Shown: positions 24,078 through 41,630, counted from the stretch's first letter. The stretch: 64,000 nt of DNA from Phycisphaerales bacterium (GCA_020852275.1 JADZBE010000012.1:1-64000); one strand, 5' to 3'. Translations and numbers: made by a program. Notes: generated by a model not told the origin, from the letters alone.

Positions 24078-25598
24078 CTATTTCCGCGAAAGATCGGCCG
24101 CGGCGAAGTCCTCCTTCAGGTTGGGGTAGAGTTCCCGGAACCGCTGACAACCGTGCTGATAAACGCCGGCATGGGCGCGGTTCGGCTCGGTGACGCCCGC
24201 GGTTCGAACGCAACGGCGGCAGGCGTCCGGCACGCTCGGGTAGGCTCCGCAACCCGTGCCCGCCAGCAGCGCAGCGCCCCAGGCCGGACCCTCATCCACA
24301 GCGAGACTGACGAGCGGCCTCTGAAACACATCCGCGATCATTTGCCGCCAGACCGAGCTGCGCGCGCCGCCGCCCGTGATGCGGATTTCTTCGATCGGGA
24401 CGTGCAGGTCTTTCAGGATGGAAAGCGAGTCGTTCAGCGCGTACGCCACGCCTTCCATGACCGCGCGGGCCATGTGGGCTTTTCCGGTGCGCAGCGTCAA
24501 TCCGACGAAGGCCCCGCGTGCCAGCGGATCGGCGTGCGGCGTCCGCTCGCCGGTGAGGTACGGTAGAAACAGCAGGCCCTCCGCGCCGGCGGGAACCTTG
24601 GCCGCGCTTGCGGCAATGAGTTCATACGCGTCCGTGCCGCGCTGCCGCGCCGCGGCAACTTCCTCCCCGCACAGCGCGTCCCGCCACCAGCGCAGGCTTC
24701 CCCCGGCGCTGAGCATCACGCCCATGAGGTGCCATTTGTCTGGCACCGCGTGGCAGAACGTGTGCGTGCGCAGCAGCGGGTCGGTCGCCGGCGACTCGGC
24801 GTGCGCGAACACCACGCCGCTGGTCCCGAGGCTGACCGAGACGATGCCGCGCTGCACAACGCCGGCGCCGACCGCCCCCGCGGCCTGGTCCCCCGCGCCC
24901 GCGACGATGCGCGTGCCGGGTTTCAATCCGGTGATTTCCGCGGCCTCCTTCGATACGGCGCCTGACAACCCCGAAGACTCGAGAACCTCAGGGAACAAAG
25001 CCGGTTCCAACGCGAGCGAGCTGAGGAGGATGTCCGACCAGCGCCGCCGATGCACGTTGAAGAGCGACGTGCCGGATGCGTCGGAGACGTCGGTGGCGAA
25101 CCCGCCGGAAAGCTTGAAGCGGACGTAGTCCTTGGGCAGGAGGATCCGCCGCGCGCGATCGAAGACCGTGCGCTCGTGGTCCCGCACCCAGAGGATCTTG
25201 CCGGCCGTGAATCCGGTGAGGACCGGGTTGCAGGTTTCCATCATCAGCGCGTCACGTCCGACGCGGCGCGTGATCCACTCGCACTGTTCGGACGTCCGCT
25301 GGTCGTTCCACAGAATCGCGGGGCGCAGGACCACGCCCTGCTCGTCGAGGAGCACAAGCCCGTGCATCTGCCCGGAAAGCCCGATGGCCTGAATGCTCTC
25401 GGCCGGCACGGTCTCGAGGACTATGCGAATGGTCCGGATAGTCGCCGTCCACCAGTCGCCCGGATCCTGCTCCGACCAGAGAGGGCGCGGCGTGGAAAGA
25501 CCGTAGGTCTCGACGGCGGAGGCGACAAGGCGGCCGCTCAGGTCAACCACCAGCGTGCGCGTGCCGGTCGTGCCGATGTCGATGCCCATCAGGTGCAT
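24078..25598 (-). CDS. xylB: Xylulokinase (FGGY carbohydrate kinase)
   Basis: The protein has 506 residues, typical for XylB. The phosphate-1 motif MGIDIGTTGTRTLVVD opens the protein, then WSEQDPGDWW, LSGQMHGLVLLD, LWNDQRT, KDYVRFKLSG, DASGTSLFNV and the FGGY signature region with ITGGGARSSVWRQMIADVF. It phosphorylates D-xylulose with ATP in the cytoplasm to feed the pentose phosphate pathway. ATG 25598 follows AAGGAAATC; the in-frame ATG three codons later is an alternative. The gene stands alone: no xylose isomerase, transporter or regulator lies beside it, so the exact sugar rests on sequence resemblance (the SGQMHG motif and overall length favour xylulose). Confidence 0.88.
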   Translation of the reverse strand: MHLMGIDIGTTGTRTLVVDLSGRLVASAVETYGLSTPRPLWSEQDPGDWWTATIRTIRIVLETVPAESIQAIGLSGQMHGLVLLDEQGVVLRPAILWNDQRTSEQCEWITRRVGRDALMMETCNPVLTGFTAGKILWVRDHERTVFDRARRILLPKDYVRFKLSGGFATDVSDASGTSLFNVHRRRWSDILLSSLALEPALFPEVLESSGLSGAVSKEAAEITGLKPGTRIVAGAGDQAAGAVGAGVVQRGIVSVSLGTSGVVFAHAESPATDPLLRTHTFCHAVPDKWHLMGVMLSAGGSLRWWRDALCGEEVAAARQRGTDAYELIAASAAKVPAGAEGLLFLPYLTGERTPHADPLARGAFVGLTLRTGKAHMARAVMEGVAYALNDSLSILKDLHVPIEEIRITGGGARSSVWRQMIADVFQRPLVSLAVDEGPAWGAALLAGTGCGAYPSVPDACRRCVRTAGVTEPNRAHAGVYQHGCQRFRELYPNLKEDFAAADLSRK

Positions 25599-25895
25599 GC
25601 ATGATTTCCTTGGGCGTTCCCTTCAGCAGCGCGGTCGAACCGGGCGAACGGCGCATTGTTGTGCAAGACATGGCGACGCTCAAACCTGCGAGGCGACGCG
25701 GCGAGGGGCCTCACGAAGCGATTCTGCCGCCGCGTCGCTGGAATCGCCGTCGAAACCGTCAGGCTTGAGCGCGACCGAAGCAGCATCAAGATAAGTTGTT
25801 GATTACAAAAAACGCTTTGTGCTGCAATCGGAATGGAGGGACACGGCAGGTCTAGGACCCGCTTCTTCAAAGCCCCCGGCGTGCGTTATTTCCGT

Positions 25896-25923
25896 TTGAC
25901 AGCGTAATGCAGGTGCTTATACT
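25896..25923 (+). promoter_or_regulatory. Strong promoter of the tRNA-Thr/tuf operon
   Basis: Consensus TTGACA (25896-25901), 16-base spacer, TATACT (25918-25923). The rest of the 466-base gap contains an AT-rich patch at 25797-25830 that may hold the xylB promoter on the other strand. Confidence 0.75.
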
Positions 25924-26064
25924 CGCCCGGCTCTAGGGTTGGTGACCGCGCGGAATGGGCGTGTGGAGTGGGCGTAAATGACCTCCGCGGCATCGGGGCT
26001 TTCCCTGAGGGTCGCGTGAGTTGTGGATGTTCTCCTCGCGCAGGGGCAACGGCGGCGCGAGGGC

Positions 26065-26137
26065 GCTGCTGTAGCTCAGCCGGTAGAGTGCGTCCTTGGT
26101 AAGGACGAGGTCATGGGTTCGATTCCCATCAGCAGCT
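26065..26137 (+). tRNA. tRNA-Thr (GGT)
   Basis: Acceptor GCTGCTG (26065-26071) pairs with CAGCAGC (26130-26136), discriminator T. The anticodon loop is TTGGTAA with GGT at 26098-26100, and the T-loop GGTTCGATTCC. CCA is not encoded. It lies 209 bases before tuf, the same tRNA-Thr(GGT)-tuf arrangement as in E. coli. Confidence 0.95.
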
Positions 26138-26346
26138 TCAGGCGGCGCGGCGAAGCAGGAGATTCTGGACGGTTGGCGCGGTTCCAGTCGCCGCAGTGGT
26201 GTGTGCAGCGCGGTCGGGTTTCAGCGGCGGGAGTCGTGGAATCCGAGATCGCGCGGATGCCGGAGGGTGCGGCCGAATCGCGCCGCGCCCGCGGCGGATC
26301 GATGCACCCGATGTGAACTCATAAAGAGTGGAGGAATGGACCCAGT

Positions 26347-27552
<1,206 letters not shown>

Positions 27553-27598
27553 TTGACGCGGAAGCGGCCGCCGGGATTCGGCGGGGCTTGGGCGGTCC

Positions 27599-27645
27599 CG
27601 GATTGCGGATTGCGGATTGCGGATTGCGGATTGCGGGTTGCGGGT
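27599..27645. repeat. Tandem GGATTGC heptamers
   Basis: About six units of GGATTGC/GGGTTGC in a row lie directly upstream of the rpmG ribosome-binding region. Confidence 0.9.
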
Positions 27646-27665
27646 GAAACGGCGGAGCGGAGTTC

Positions 27666-27839
27666 ATGGCAAAGAAGAAGGGTCAGAAGCGAGAGTGGGT
27701 CTGGCTGCAGTGCAGCGAGACCGGCGACTTGAACTACCGCACGACGGTGAACGTCATGGGCGGGACGCCGAAGATCACGCTGAAGAAGTATTGTCCGCGC
27801 CTGCGCAAGCACACGTTGCACAAGATCAAGAGGAAGTAG
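27666..27839 (+). CDS. rpmG: 50S ribosomal protein L33
   Basis: The protein has 57 residues: starts [13 protein letters not shown], ends [18 protein letters not shown]. It matches L33, a component of the large subunit near the E site, in its usual place after tuf. The zinc-type L33 has two CxxC pairs; here each pair has kept only one cysteine (CSETG and CPRLR), so zinc binding is probably lost or weak. The gene lies among heptamer tracts on both sides. AGCGGAGTTC precedes the ATG. Confidence 0.92.
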   Translation: MAKKKGQKREWVWLQCSETGDLNYRTTVNVMGGTPKITLKKYCPRLRKHTLHKIKRK

Positions 27840-27840
27840 G

Positions 27841-28218
27841 GATCAGGGTTCGGGGTTCAGGGTTCGGCGTTCGGGCTGGCAGCACCTGGGCTTTGGAAAG
27901 TGTGGCTCGCGGACGCCGAATCCGAGCCGGGCATCGTCGTCCTTGGGAATTTCCGAAAAGTGGCGGATGTGGATGTCGCCAGCATTGCTCTGGATCTCCG
28001 GTGGTACAGTTTTCTTTGAGACGACTGAATTGGACGTCTCCGGGCGTTGAGCGAAGGGTATTCGGGGGAGAGTAATCGAAGGATCAGAACAAAAGGGTAG
28101 TCTAAGGGCGACCGGCTGGCTTCGATGCGTTGGAAGGCATTCACTGGATCTTGAACTTCGCGTCCCGAACGCGGACGGTTAAGCTTTGAACCCTGAACGC
28201 TGAACCCTGAACCCTTGA
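27841..28218. repeat. Region bracketed by inverted GGGTTCAG-type tracts
   Basis: GGGTTCGGGGTTCAGGGTTC-like sequence at 27845-27873 and its reverse complement (GAACCCTGAACGCTGAACCC-like) at 28183-28217 flank about 310 bases with no supported gene. The arrangement, between rpmG and tRNA-Trp in an essential operon, looks like a small inserted element; no transposase or target duplication can be identified. Confidence 0.6.
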
Positions 28219-28247
28219 GACTCAACTCGATTTTCAGAACCGGCGCT

Positions 28248-28320
28248 AGGAGCATAGCTCAATTGGTAGAGCACCGGTTTCCAAAACCGGCGGTTGGGGG
28301 TTCGAGTCCCTCTGCTCCTG
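28248..28320 (+). tRNA. tRNA-Trp (CCA)
   Basis: Acceptor AGGAGCA (28248-28254) pairs with TGCTCCT (28313-28319), discriminator G as in bacterial tRNA-Trp. The anticodon loop is TTCCAAA with CCA at 28281-28283. The 3' CCA is not encoded. Position between rpmG and secE is common in bacteria. Confidence 0.96.
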
Positions 28321-28421
28321 ATCGAAAGCGCCCGAAGCGGGCGGCGGAAACGAGAGCATGGCATTGAGCGGGAGCCACGGTCGGGCGTGATCGGGTTTCC
28401 GGGCGTGCGTGGAAAGCATAC

Positions 28422-28976
28422 ATGGCGAACGCAACAACAACCTCCGAGCCGGGCACATCGCTGCGGGCGCGCGATCAGGAAAACGGCGCGCTTCCGCCCG
28501 GGCCCGGCGGCGGTCGTCCGGTTGGATCGGGCGGCAGCTTCTTTGAGCGCTACAAGCCGGATCAGGGCACAAAAGTCCGCGCGGGCACGATGTGGGCGGG
28601 GGCGCTGCTTGCCTTCGGCGCGGGCAAGTTCCTCTACGATCAGCTCAAGTCCCGGCAGGATCCGTCCCGGCCTTGGACGCTGTTCCTGGTGTACGGGCTG
28701 ACCGTTTTGGTCGCGGCCGCGGTGGCGATCGTCGCGTTTCACATGGCGTATCGCAAGCGGGACAGCGGCGACTTCCTGATCGCCACCGAAGGCGAGATGC
28801 GGAAAGTGAACTGGTCGAGCCGGCGTGAAGTGATCGGCTCGACGAAAGTGGTGATCGCCTTCGCGTTGATATTCGCGCTGATGATGGGTGTTGTGGACCT
28901 GGTGTTCTTCAAGGCGTTCATGTGGATTGGCGTTCTTGAGCAGGGCGTCAGCGGTTTGGGAGACCCCGGCGGATGA
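28422..28976 (+). CDS. secE: Protein translocase subunit SecE
   Basis: The protein has 184 residues. Three hydrophobic segments lie at about 53-73, 87-107 and 143-168. The SecE core is the last one with its amphipathic lead-in EGEMRKVNWSSRREVIGSTK, where the 'E..KV.WP...E...T' pattern is nearly kept (Ser instead of Pro). SecE stabilises SecY in the membrane. The length is like the long, three-helix E. coli form rather than the single-helix form of many bacteria, with an extra glycine/proline-rich N-terminal tail. The stop codon overlaps the nusG start by four bases (ATGA), showing translational coupling. Confidence 0.93.
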   Translation: MANATTTSEPGTSLRARDQENGALPPGPGGGRPVGSGGSFFERYKPDQGTKVRAGTMWAGALLAFGAGKFLYDQLKSRQDPSRPWTLFLVYGLTVLVAAAVAIVAFHMAYRKRDSGDFLIATEGEMRKVNWSSRREVIGSTKVVIAFALIFALMMGVVDLVFFKAFMWIGVLEQGVSGLGDPGG

Positions 28977-29572
28977 GCGAGCAGCTTTCCAGGGAGCCGA
29001 CGAGGCCGGGGATGCACTGGTATGTGCTCCGGGTCGCGTCCAACAAGGAGGACCAGGTCTGCGAAGCTTTGACGCGCAAGGTCAAGATCGAAGGCTTGGA
29101 GGAGCGCATCGGACGCGTCCTGGTGCCCACGCTGAAGGAAAAGCGGTTCAAGGGCGGCGCGCTGAAGTATTTCGAGCGCAAGCTCTATCCGGGCTATGTG
29201 TTCGTGGAAATGATCTGTGAGCCGGACGGGGCGATCAACGAAAACGTCTGGTTCATGGTGAAGGAGACGACGGGCGTCGGGGACTTCATCGGCTCGAACA
29301 ACAAGCCGACGGCCATGCCTGAGCACGAGGTCGGCGCCATGCTGGCGGCGTGCGAGAAGCCGGACGAGTCGTCGCTGTCGGCGGTGGCGTTCCAGAAGGG
29401 GGACCACGTCAAGATCACGGAAGGCCCGTTCGAGGGTTACGAGGGCGAGGTCGATTCCGTGGACGAGCGCCGCGGGAACGTGACGGTGATGGTGACGGTG
29501 TTCGGGCGCGCGACGCAGTTGGACGTGGAATACTGGCAGTTGGAGCGCGTGGTGCAGGAAGCGGCGCAGTAG
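28973..29572 (+). CDS. nusG: Transcription antitermination factor NusG
   Basis: The protein has 199 residues. The NGN domain (about 14-130) has MHWYVLRVASNKEDQV and ERKLYPGYVFVEM. The KOW domain (about 140-195) has FQKGDHVKITEGPFEGYEGE and the ending LDVEYWQLERV. It binds RNA polymerase and couples it to Rho or the ribosome. An insertion EPDGAINENVWFMVKETTGV lies in the NGN domain after strand 3, close to the usual place for phylum-specific inserts. Overlaps secE by ATGA. Confidence 0.95.
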   Translation: MSEQLSREPTRPGMHWYVLRVASNKEDQVCEALTRKVKIEGLEERIGRVLVPTLKEKRFKGGALKYFERKLYPGYVFVEMICEPDGAINENVWFMVKETTGVGDFIGSNNKPTAMPEHEVGAMLAACEKPDESSLSAVAFQKGDHVKITEGPFEGYEGEVDSVDERRGNVTVMVTVFGRATQLDVEYWQLERVVQEAAQ

Positions 29573-29629
29573 TCCGGCGGTGGATCGAAGTCGCCCGGAA
29601 TGGGGCGAAGGGATAGGCGGGAAGCAACA

Positions 29630-30061
29630 GTGGCTAAGAAGAAAGTAGTGGCCGCGCTCATCAAGCTGCAGGCGCCGGGGGGGCAGGCGACGCCCGCGCC
29701 GCCGATCGGTCCGGCGCTGGGTCAGCACGGCGTGAACATCGGGCAGTTCGTTCAGCAGTTCAATGCGGCCACCGGCAGCCTCAACGGCATGAAGGTGACG
29801 GTTGAGATCTCCGTCTATACGGACAAGTCGTTTTCCTTCAAGGTGAAAAGCCCGCCGGCGTCGGTGCTGCTGAAGGACGCCTTGAAGGTGGAGAAGGGCA
29901 GCGGCGTTCCGAACAAGCAGAAGATCGGGACGATCACCCGGGCGCAGCTTCGCGAAATCGCGCAGAAGAAGCTTCCGGATCTTAACTGCACGCGGATCGA
30001 GTCGGCGGAGCGGGTCGTGGCGGGCACGGCACGGTCGATGGGGGTGGAGATCGCGGACTGA
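29630..30061 (+). CDS. rplK: 50S ribosomal protein L11
   Basis: The protein has 143 residues from GTG 29630, which gives the canonical start (M)[13 protein letters not shown]. It has [20 protein letters not shown], the proline-rich hinge and the RNA-binding C-terminal domain with [20 protein letters not shown]. It forms the GTPase-associated centre with 23S rRNA and is needed for (p)ppGpp synthesis by RelA-type enzymes. GGCGGGAAGCAACA precedes the start. Followed by a hairpin repeat and rplA. Confidence 0.95.
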   Translation: MAKKKVVAALIKLQAPGGQATPAPPIGPALGQHGVNIGQFVQQFNAATGSLNGMKVTVEISVYTDKSFSFKVKSPPASVLLKDALKVEKGSGVPNKQKIGTITRAQLREIAQKKLPDLNCTRIESAERVVAGTARSMGVEIAD

Positions 30062-30079
30062 CGCCCTGCCAAGGCGGAT

Positions 30080-30131
30080 GCACAGGTTGGGAAACCTGTG
30101 CTCCATCCACCGGTTGGAAACCGGTGCCACA
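30080..30131. repeat. Double-hairpin element in the rplK-rplA gap
   Basis: CACAGGTTGGGAAACCTGTG and ACCGGTTGGAAACCGGT form two hairpins starting 19 bases after the rplK stop codon. It is the same unit as at 5622-5671 with one extra G in the first loop. It has no T-run, so it is likely transcribed through. Confidence 0.85.
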
Positions 30132-30173
30132 AGGCCGGGAGCCGGGAAGACAGATTCGGAAAGCGGGAAAGAC

Positions 30174-30908
30174 ATGCCGACTTTGAGCGTTGCATACAAG
30201 AAGCGACTGGAAATCCGCGGGTCGGAACGTCCCGAGGTGATGGAATTGGACGCGGGCATCTCGAAGATCAAGGAGATGGCCGCGGTGAAGTCCGACCGCT
30301 CGTACAAGAACGGGCGGAAGCGCAAGGGGTTGGACCAGACGGTACAGCTCACGATGCACTTGGGCATCGACGCCAAGCAGGCCGACCAGGCGATGCGCGG
30401 CGCGATCAGTCTGCCGAAGGGCATTGGCAAGTCCCGCCGGGTGATCGCCTTCTGCGAAGGCGAGCTGGCGGCCGCGGCCAAGGCGGCCGGTGCCATCGAG
30501 GCTGGCGCGGACGAGCTGATCGACAAGATCCAGAAGGAAAACTGGTTCGAGTTCGATGTGGCCGTGGCACACCCGTCGCTGATGGGCAAGGTCGGCAAGT
30601 TGGGTCGTGTTCTCGGGCCGCACGGGTTGATGCCGACGCCCAAGGCGGGCACGGTGACGCCGGACGTGGTGACGGCCGTGAAGGAGTTTGCCGCGGGGCG
30701 CATCGAGTTTCGCAATGACGCGGGCGGCAACGTGCATGTTCCGGTGGGCAAGGCGAGCTTCGCCGTCGCGGACATCAAGGCGAACGTCGAGGCGGTGATC
30801 GCGCACATGGCGCGATCCAAGCCGGCCACGGCGAAAGGACAGTTTTTCAAGAAGGTGTGTCTTGCGGCGATGAACACGCCGTCGGTGATCCTGAACGTCG
30901 GCCAGTAA
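30174..30908 (+). CDS. rplA: 50S ribosomal protein L1
   Basis: The protein has 244 residues. L1 features are QTVQLTMHLGIDAKQADQ, VRG-like GAISLPKGIGKSRRV, and the hallmark KVGKLGRVLGPHGLMPTPKA and GTVT. It forms the L1 stalk at the E site and in many bacteria represses its own operon by binding mRNA. ATG 30174 follows GGGAAAGAC. The start is separated from rplK by 112 bases, mostly the hairpin repeat. Confidence 0.95.
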   Translation: MPTLSVAYKKRLEIRGSERPEVMELDAGISKIKEMAAVKSDRSYKNGRKRKGLDQTVQLTMHLGIDAKQADQAMRGAISLPKGIGKSRRVIAFCEGELAAAAKAAGAIEAGADELIDKIQKENWFEFDVAVAHPSLMGKVGKLGRVLGPHGLMPTPKAGTVTPDVVTAVKEFAAGRIEFRNDAGGNVHVPVGKASFAVADIKANVEAVIAHMARSKPATAKGQFFKKVCLAAMNTPSVILNVGQ

Positions 30909-30964
30909 TGGGGGCGCAGATTCGTATCCCGCAAGCGAGGGCGACAGCGCCGTAGAGAGCGACC

Positions 30965-31495
30965 ATGAGCAAATCGACAAAAGACTGCATTACCAGCGAC
31001 TACAGCCGGTCGTACAGCGGGCTGGCGGACGCCTGCCTGGTGGACGTGACCAAGCTGAACGTGCAGGACGTGACGCGGTTTCGTCAGGAGCTGCGAAAGA
31101 AGCAGATTCGGGTGCAGGTTGTCAAGAACAGCCTGGCGCGACGCGCGTTTGCGGGGACGAAGCTGCTCCCGCTGGCGGAGGCGCTGTCGGGTCCCTGCGC
31201 GCTGGTGACCGGCGGCGACTCGATCATCGACGTCGCCCGGGCGCTGATGGACGCCAAGAAGACGTACGCCACGCTTGAGCTGAAGCACGCGATTCTGGAA
31301 GGCGATCCCGGATTGCTTACGGTGGAGGAGCTTTCCAAGCTGCGCGGTCGCCGCGAAATGCTGGGCGAAATCGCCATGCTCATCAGCTCGCCCGGTCGCA
31401 AGGTGGCGGGTTGCCTCAAGTCCGCGGGCGGCAAGATCGCGGGCTGCCTCAAGACCCTGGCCGACAAGCCTGAGGAAGCGGCGGCGGCGGCCTGA
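30965..31495 (+). CDS. rplJ: 50S ribosomal protein L10
   Basis: The protein has 176 residues, with the L10 pattern FRQELRKKQIRVQVVKNSLARRAF, GPCALVTGG and LSKLRGRREMLGEIAMLISSPGRKVAGCLKS. The C-terminal helix that binds L7/L12 dimers ends in an alanine run. Only 56 bases separate it from rplA, too short for the long L10-L7/L12 leader structure found in E. coli. Confidence 0.94.
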   Translation: MSKSTKDCITSDYSRSYSGLADACLVDVTKLNVQDVTRFRQELRKKQIRVQVVKNSLARRAFAGTKLLPLAEALSGPCALVTGGDSIIDVARALMDAKKTYATLELKHAILEGDPGLLTVEELSKLRGRREMLGEIAMLISSPGRKVAGCLKSAGGKIAGCLKTLADKPEEAAAAA

Positions 31496-31625
31496 CGAGG
31501 TTCGGCGAAACTGGACGCCCCGCGAAAAACCCGGACTGGGGCGGGAGAGTCGGGACGGAGCGAGAGAGTTTTCGCGCTCCCGGCGGATCGATCGAGTTGG
31601 ACATGCTAGCGTGATTTCCGGCCGG

Positions 31626-31641
31626 TCCGCCTTCGGGCGGA
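31626..31641 (+). promoter_or_regulatory. UUCG tetraloop hairpin in the rplJ-rplL spacer
   Basis: TCCGCC-TTCG-GGCGGA is a very stable small hairpin. It lies in a 218-base spacer, longer than others in this operon. It may stabilise an rplL mRNA, which is needed in excess, but no separate promoter was clear. Confidence 0.45.
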
Positions 31642-31713
31642 TGAAATGGTCCGCATGGGGCGGGTCGCCGTTCGGGAACGCGAACACTTAAGAGGACAGG
31701 AGCGTAGAAAGTC

Positions 31714-32118
31714 ATGGCGGATGCGCCGGCCAAAGAATTTGCAGCGGACATCAAGTCGCTGGCGGAGAAGCTTGTCGGGTTGACCGTGAAGCAGGCTCAG
31801 GATCTGGTGGATTGCCTGAAGGCAAACCACGGGATCGAGCCGGCGGGCGGCGCAGTGGCGATGATGGCCGCTCCGGCTGCTGCGGCGCCGGCTGCCGCGG
31901 AAGAGAAGGATTCGTTCAACGTCATCCTCGCGGGCTTTGGCGACAATAAAATTAACGTCATCAAGGCCGTGCGGTCGCTGACCGGTCTGGGTCTGAAGGA
32001 AGCCAAGGACTTGGTGGAAGGCGTGCCGAAGCCGCTGAAGGAAGGCGCCACGAAGGACGAAGCTGCCAAGATCAAGAAGGAGATCGAGGAAGCCGGGGGT
32101 GCCGTAAAGGTCGAGTAG
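31714..32118 (+). CDS. rplL: 50S ribosomal protein L7/L12
   Basis: The protein has 134 residues. The N-terminal dimerisation domain reaches about 45, an alanine/proline hinge follows ([15 protein letters not shown]), and the C-terminal domain contains [20 protein letters not shown] and [20 protein letters not shown]. It forms the stalk that recruits translation factors. GAGGACAGGAGCG precedes the start. Confidence 0.96.
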   Translation: MADAPAKEFAADIKSLAEKLVGLTVKQAQDLVDCLKANHGIEPAGGAVAMMAAPAAAAPAAAEEKDSFNVILAGFGDNKINVIKAVRSLTGLGLKEAKDLVEGVPKPLKEGATKDEAAKIKKEIEEAGGAVKVE

Positions 32119-32173
32119 CTGAGGGTTGCGGATCGAATCGACCGATAATAGAGGTATTCACGACTAACCGACT

Positions 32174-32211
32174 GTGGGAAGGGTCTCGGTTTGCGCCGGG
32201 TCCCTTCCCGC
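32174..32211 (+). promoter_or_regulatory. Strong hairpin between rplL and rpoB (possible attenuator or processing site)
   Basis: Stem GGGAAGGG (32176-32183) with CCCTTCCC (32202-32209), extended by G-C and T-G pairs, plus an inner CGG/CCG pair. GCGGTCTTCTGC follows, so there is no T-run and full termination is unlikely. In E. coli an attenuator and RNase III site lie at this position. Confidence 0.6.
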
Positions 32212-32375
32212 GGTCTTCTGCATTCCAAGTGAATGGGGCGTCCGCGTCGGAGCGGGACCGGCTGATTGTGGACAGGGACGGTCAGTCGAACAGAGGCTCC
32301 GGCGGACGATCATCGTCCCTCTGAAACAACTTGCGGCACTCCCGTGGCCCGCTGCATCGAGCGAGCGGGGCCGGG

Positions 32376-32410
32376 GGAGAGTGGTTCTCGACGACGGTTC
32401 ACCACTCTCC
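32376..32410 (+). promoter_or_regulatory. Second hairpin in the rpoB leader
   Basis: Perfect 10-bp stem GGAGAGTGGT / ACCACTCTCC with a 15-base loop, 70 bases before the rpoB start. Together with the upstream hairpin it makes the 361-base leader highly structured. No gene is visible in this leader. Confidence 0.55.
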
Positions 32411-32479
32411 TGACCGCTCCGCCAAGGGGAGGAGTGCGGTCGCCGCGGGTAAACGTCGGCACGGAAAGGGTGACGCAGC

Positions 32480-36262
<3,783 letters not shown>

Positions 36263-36275
36263 GGAGGCGTTGGCG

Positions 36276-36767
36276 ATGGAGGCCGTGGACTTCGCAGCGG
36301 ATGATCGCCCCTCGGCGGATGAGCTTCTGGCGTTTTATCAGCGGCACGGTCACCCGAACCGTCCGGGGCGGGAGCAGGTGTCGCGGATGATCGACGCGTC
36401 GTTCTGCTTTGTGACGGCGCGGGCGGGAGGGCGGCTGATTGGTTTCGCGCGCGGCGTGACGGACGGGCTGGTGGGGCGGCTGGCGGAGTGCAAGCTGGAC
36501 CCGACGTACCAGGGTCCGGCGGCGATCACGCGGAAGGACGCACGGATCGAGCATGACGAGTCGGGCATCGCGGCGCAGATGGCGCGGCGCGTGCTGGACG
36601 CGCTGTGGGATTACGGCGTGGAGCGCATCGACGCGGTGGCGTACGGGACGGAAGTGGACTTCTGCGAGGAGTTGGGCTTCAAGAAGCTGTCCGGCGTGGT
36701 GGCGCTGGGGCTGCCGTGCGCGGATCGGTCGAAGGAGCCGCAACTCGCCGGAGTCAAGGGCGCGTAG
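36276..36767 (+). CDS. GNAT-family N-acetyltransferase between rpoB and rpoC
   Basis: The protein has 163 residues. It follows the GNAT layout: SADELLAFYQRHGHPNRPGR, FCFVTARAGGRLIGFARGVTDG (strands 2-4), then LAECKLDPTYQGPAAITRKD, IAAQMARRVLDALWDYGVER (helix 3) and YGTEVDFCEELGFKKLSGVVALGL (strands 5-7). The R/Q-x-x-G-x-G/A loop is weak. ATG 36276 is chosen because GAGGAGG (36261-36267) is properly spaced from it; TTG 36270 is too close. It starts 13 bases after rpoB and ends 81 bases before rpoC, so it must be co-transcribed with the polymerase genes. The substrate is unknown; a modifier of ribosomal or polymerase protein is only a guess from position. Confidence 0.75.
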   Translation: MEAVDFAADDRPSADELLAFYQRHGHPNRPGREQVSRMIDASFCFVTARAGGRLIGFARGVTDGLVGRLAECKLDPTYQGPAAITRKDARIEHDESGIAAQMARRVLDALWDYGVERIDAVAYGTEVDFCEELGFKKLSGVVALGLPCADRSKEPQLAGVKGA

Positions 36768-36848
36768 GCGAAGCTTCGCGGTGATCGCGTGAGGTTGCAT
36801 CGTTGTCGCGGCGGAAGCGCCGTGTTTTAGACGGGAGGAACAGCGAAC

Positions 36849-41297
<4,449 letters not shown>

Positions 41298-41462
41298 ACC
41301 TTTTTGACACAAGGGTTTGCGCGCAGATAGGCAACCCGAGAATCCTGCTTGACAGGGCGGTGGGATTGCACGGCAGGGTAGGACTGCACGGCAGGGTGGC
41401 ACGGTCCGGCGTCCTCGCCGGACCGTGGGGGCGGCCAAGGCGTGTTTCGGCGTGATCCACAT

Positions 41463-41482
41463 GGGTCCGCTGCTGCGGACCC
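41463..41482. repeat. GGGTCCGC-TGCT-GCGGACCC hairpin
   Basis: A perfect 8-bp stem with 4-base loop in the 448-base gap between rpoC and rpsL. Degenerate relatives lie near 51110-51140 and 59490-59510. The flanking sequence repeats GGCACGG/CCGTGCC-like words. It is the only terminator-like structure after rpoC. No gene is seen in the gap. Confidence 0.7.
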
Positions 41483-41630
41483 GTGCCGCCCGGAGTTCAG
41501 GGGCCCGTGCCACCCTGTAGGCTCGATCCCGAGCCGCGCGCAGGTGCAGGCGGAGGGGCCGCTTGGTTGCGTGTGGTTGGAGTGCGATTGCCTTGGCGAG
41601 ACCGTTGGCCGTTTCGCCGGCGCGGGCGGC

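Noticed and set aside
23788-24129. Frame encoding a repeated RRADHTHVAA peptide
   Set aside because: The repeat is a multiple of three by chance (30 bp); the frame has no ribosome-binding site and runs into the end of xylB.
28739-31687. 982-codon open frame opposite secE-nusG-rplKAJ
   Set aside because: It crosses several certain ribosomal protein genes and has no domain.
36390-36440. Rifampicin-resistance reading of rpoB from changed residues in cluster I
   Set aside because: The residues at the main resistance positions (513, 516, 526, 531 in E. coli numbering) are the sensitive type, so no resistance is claimed.
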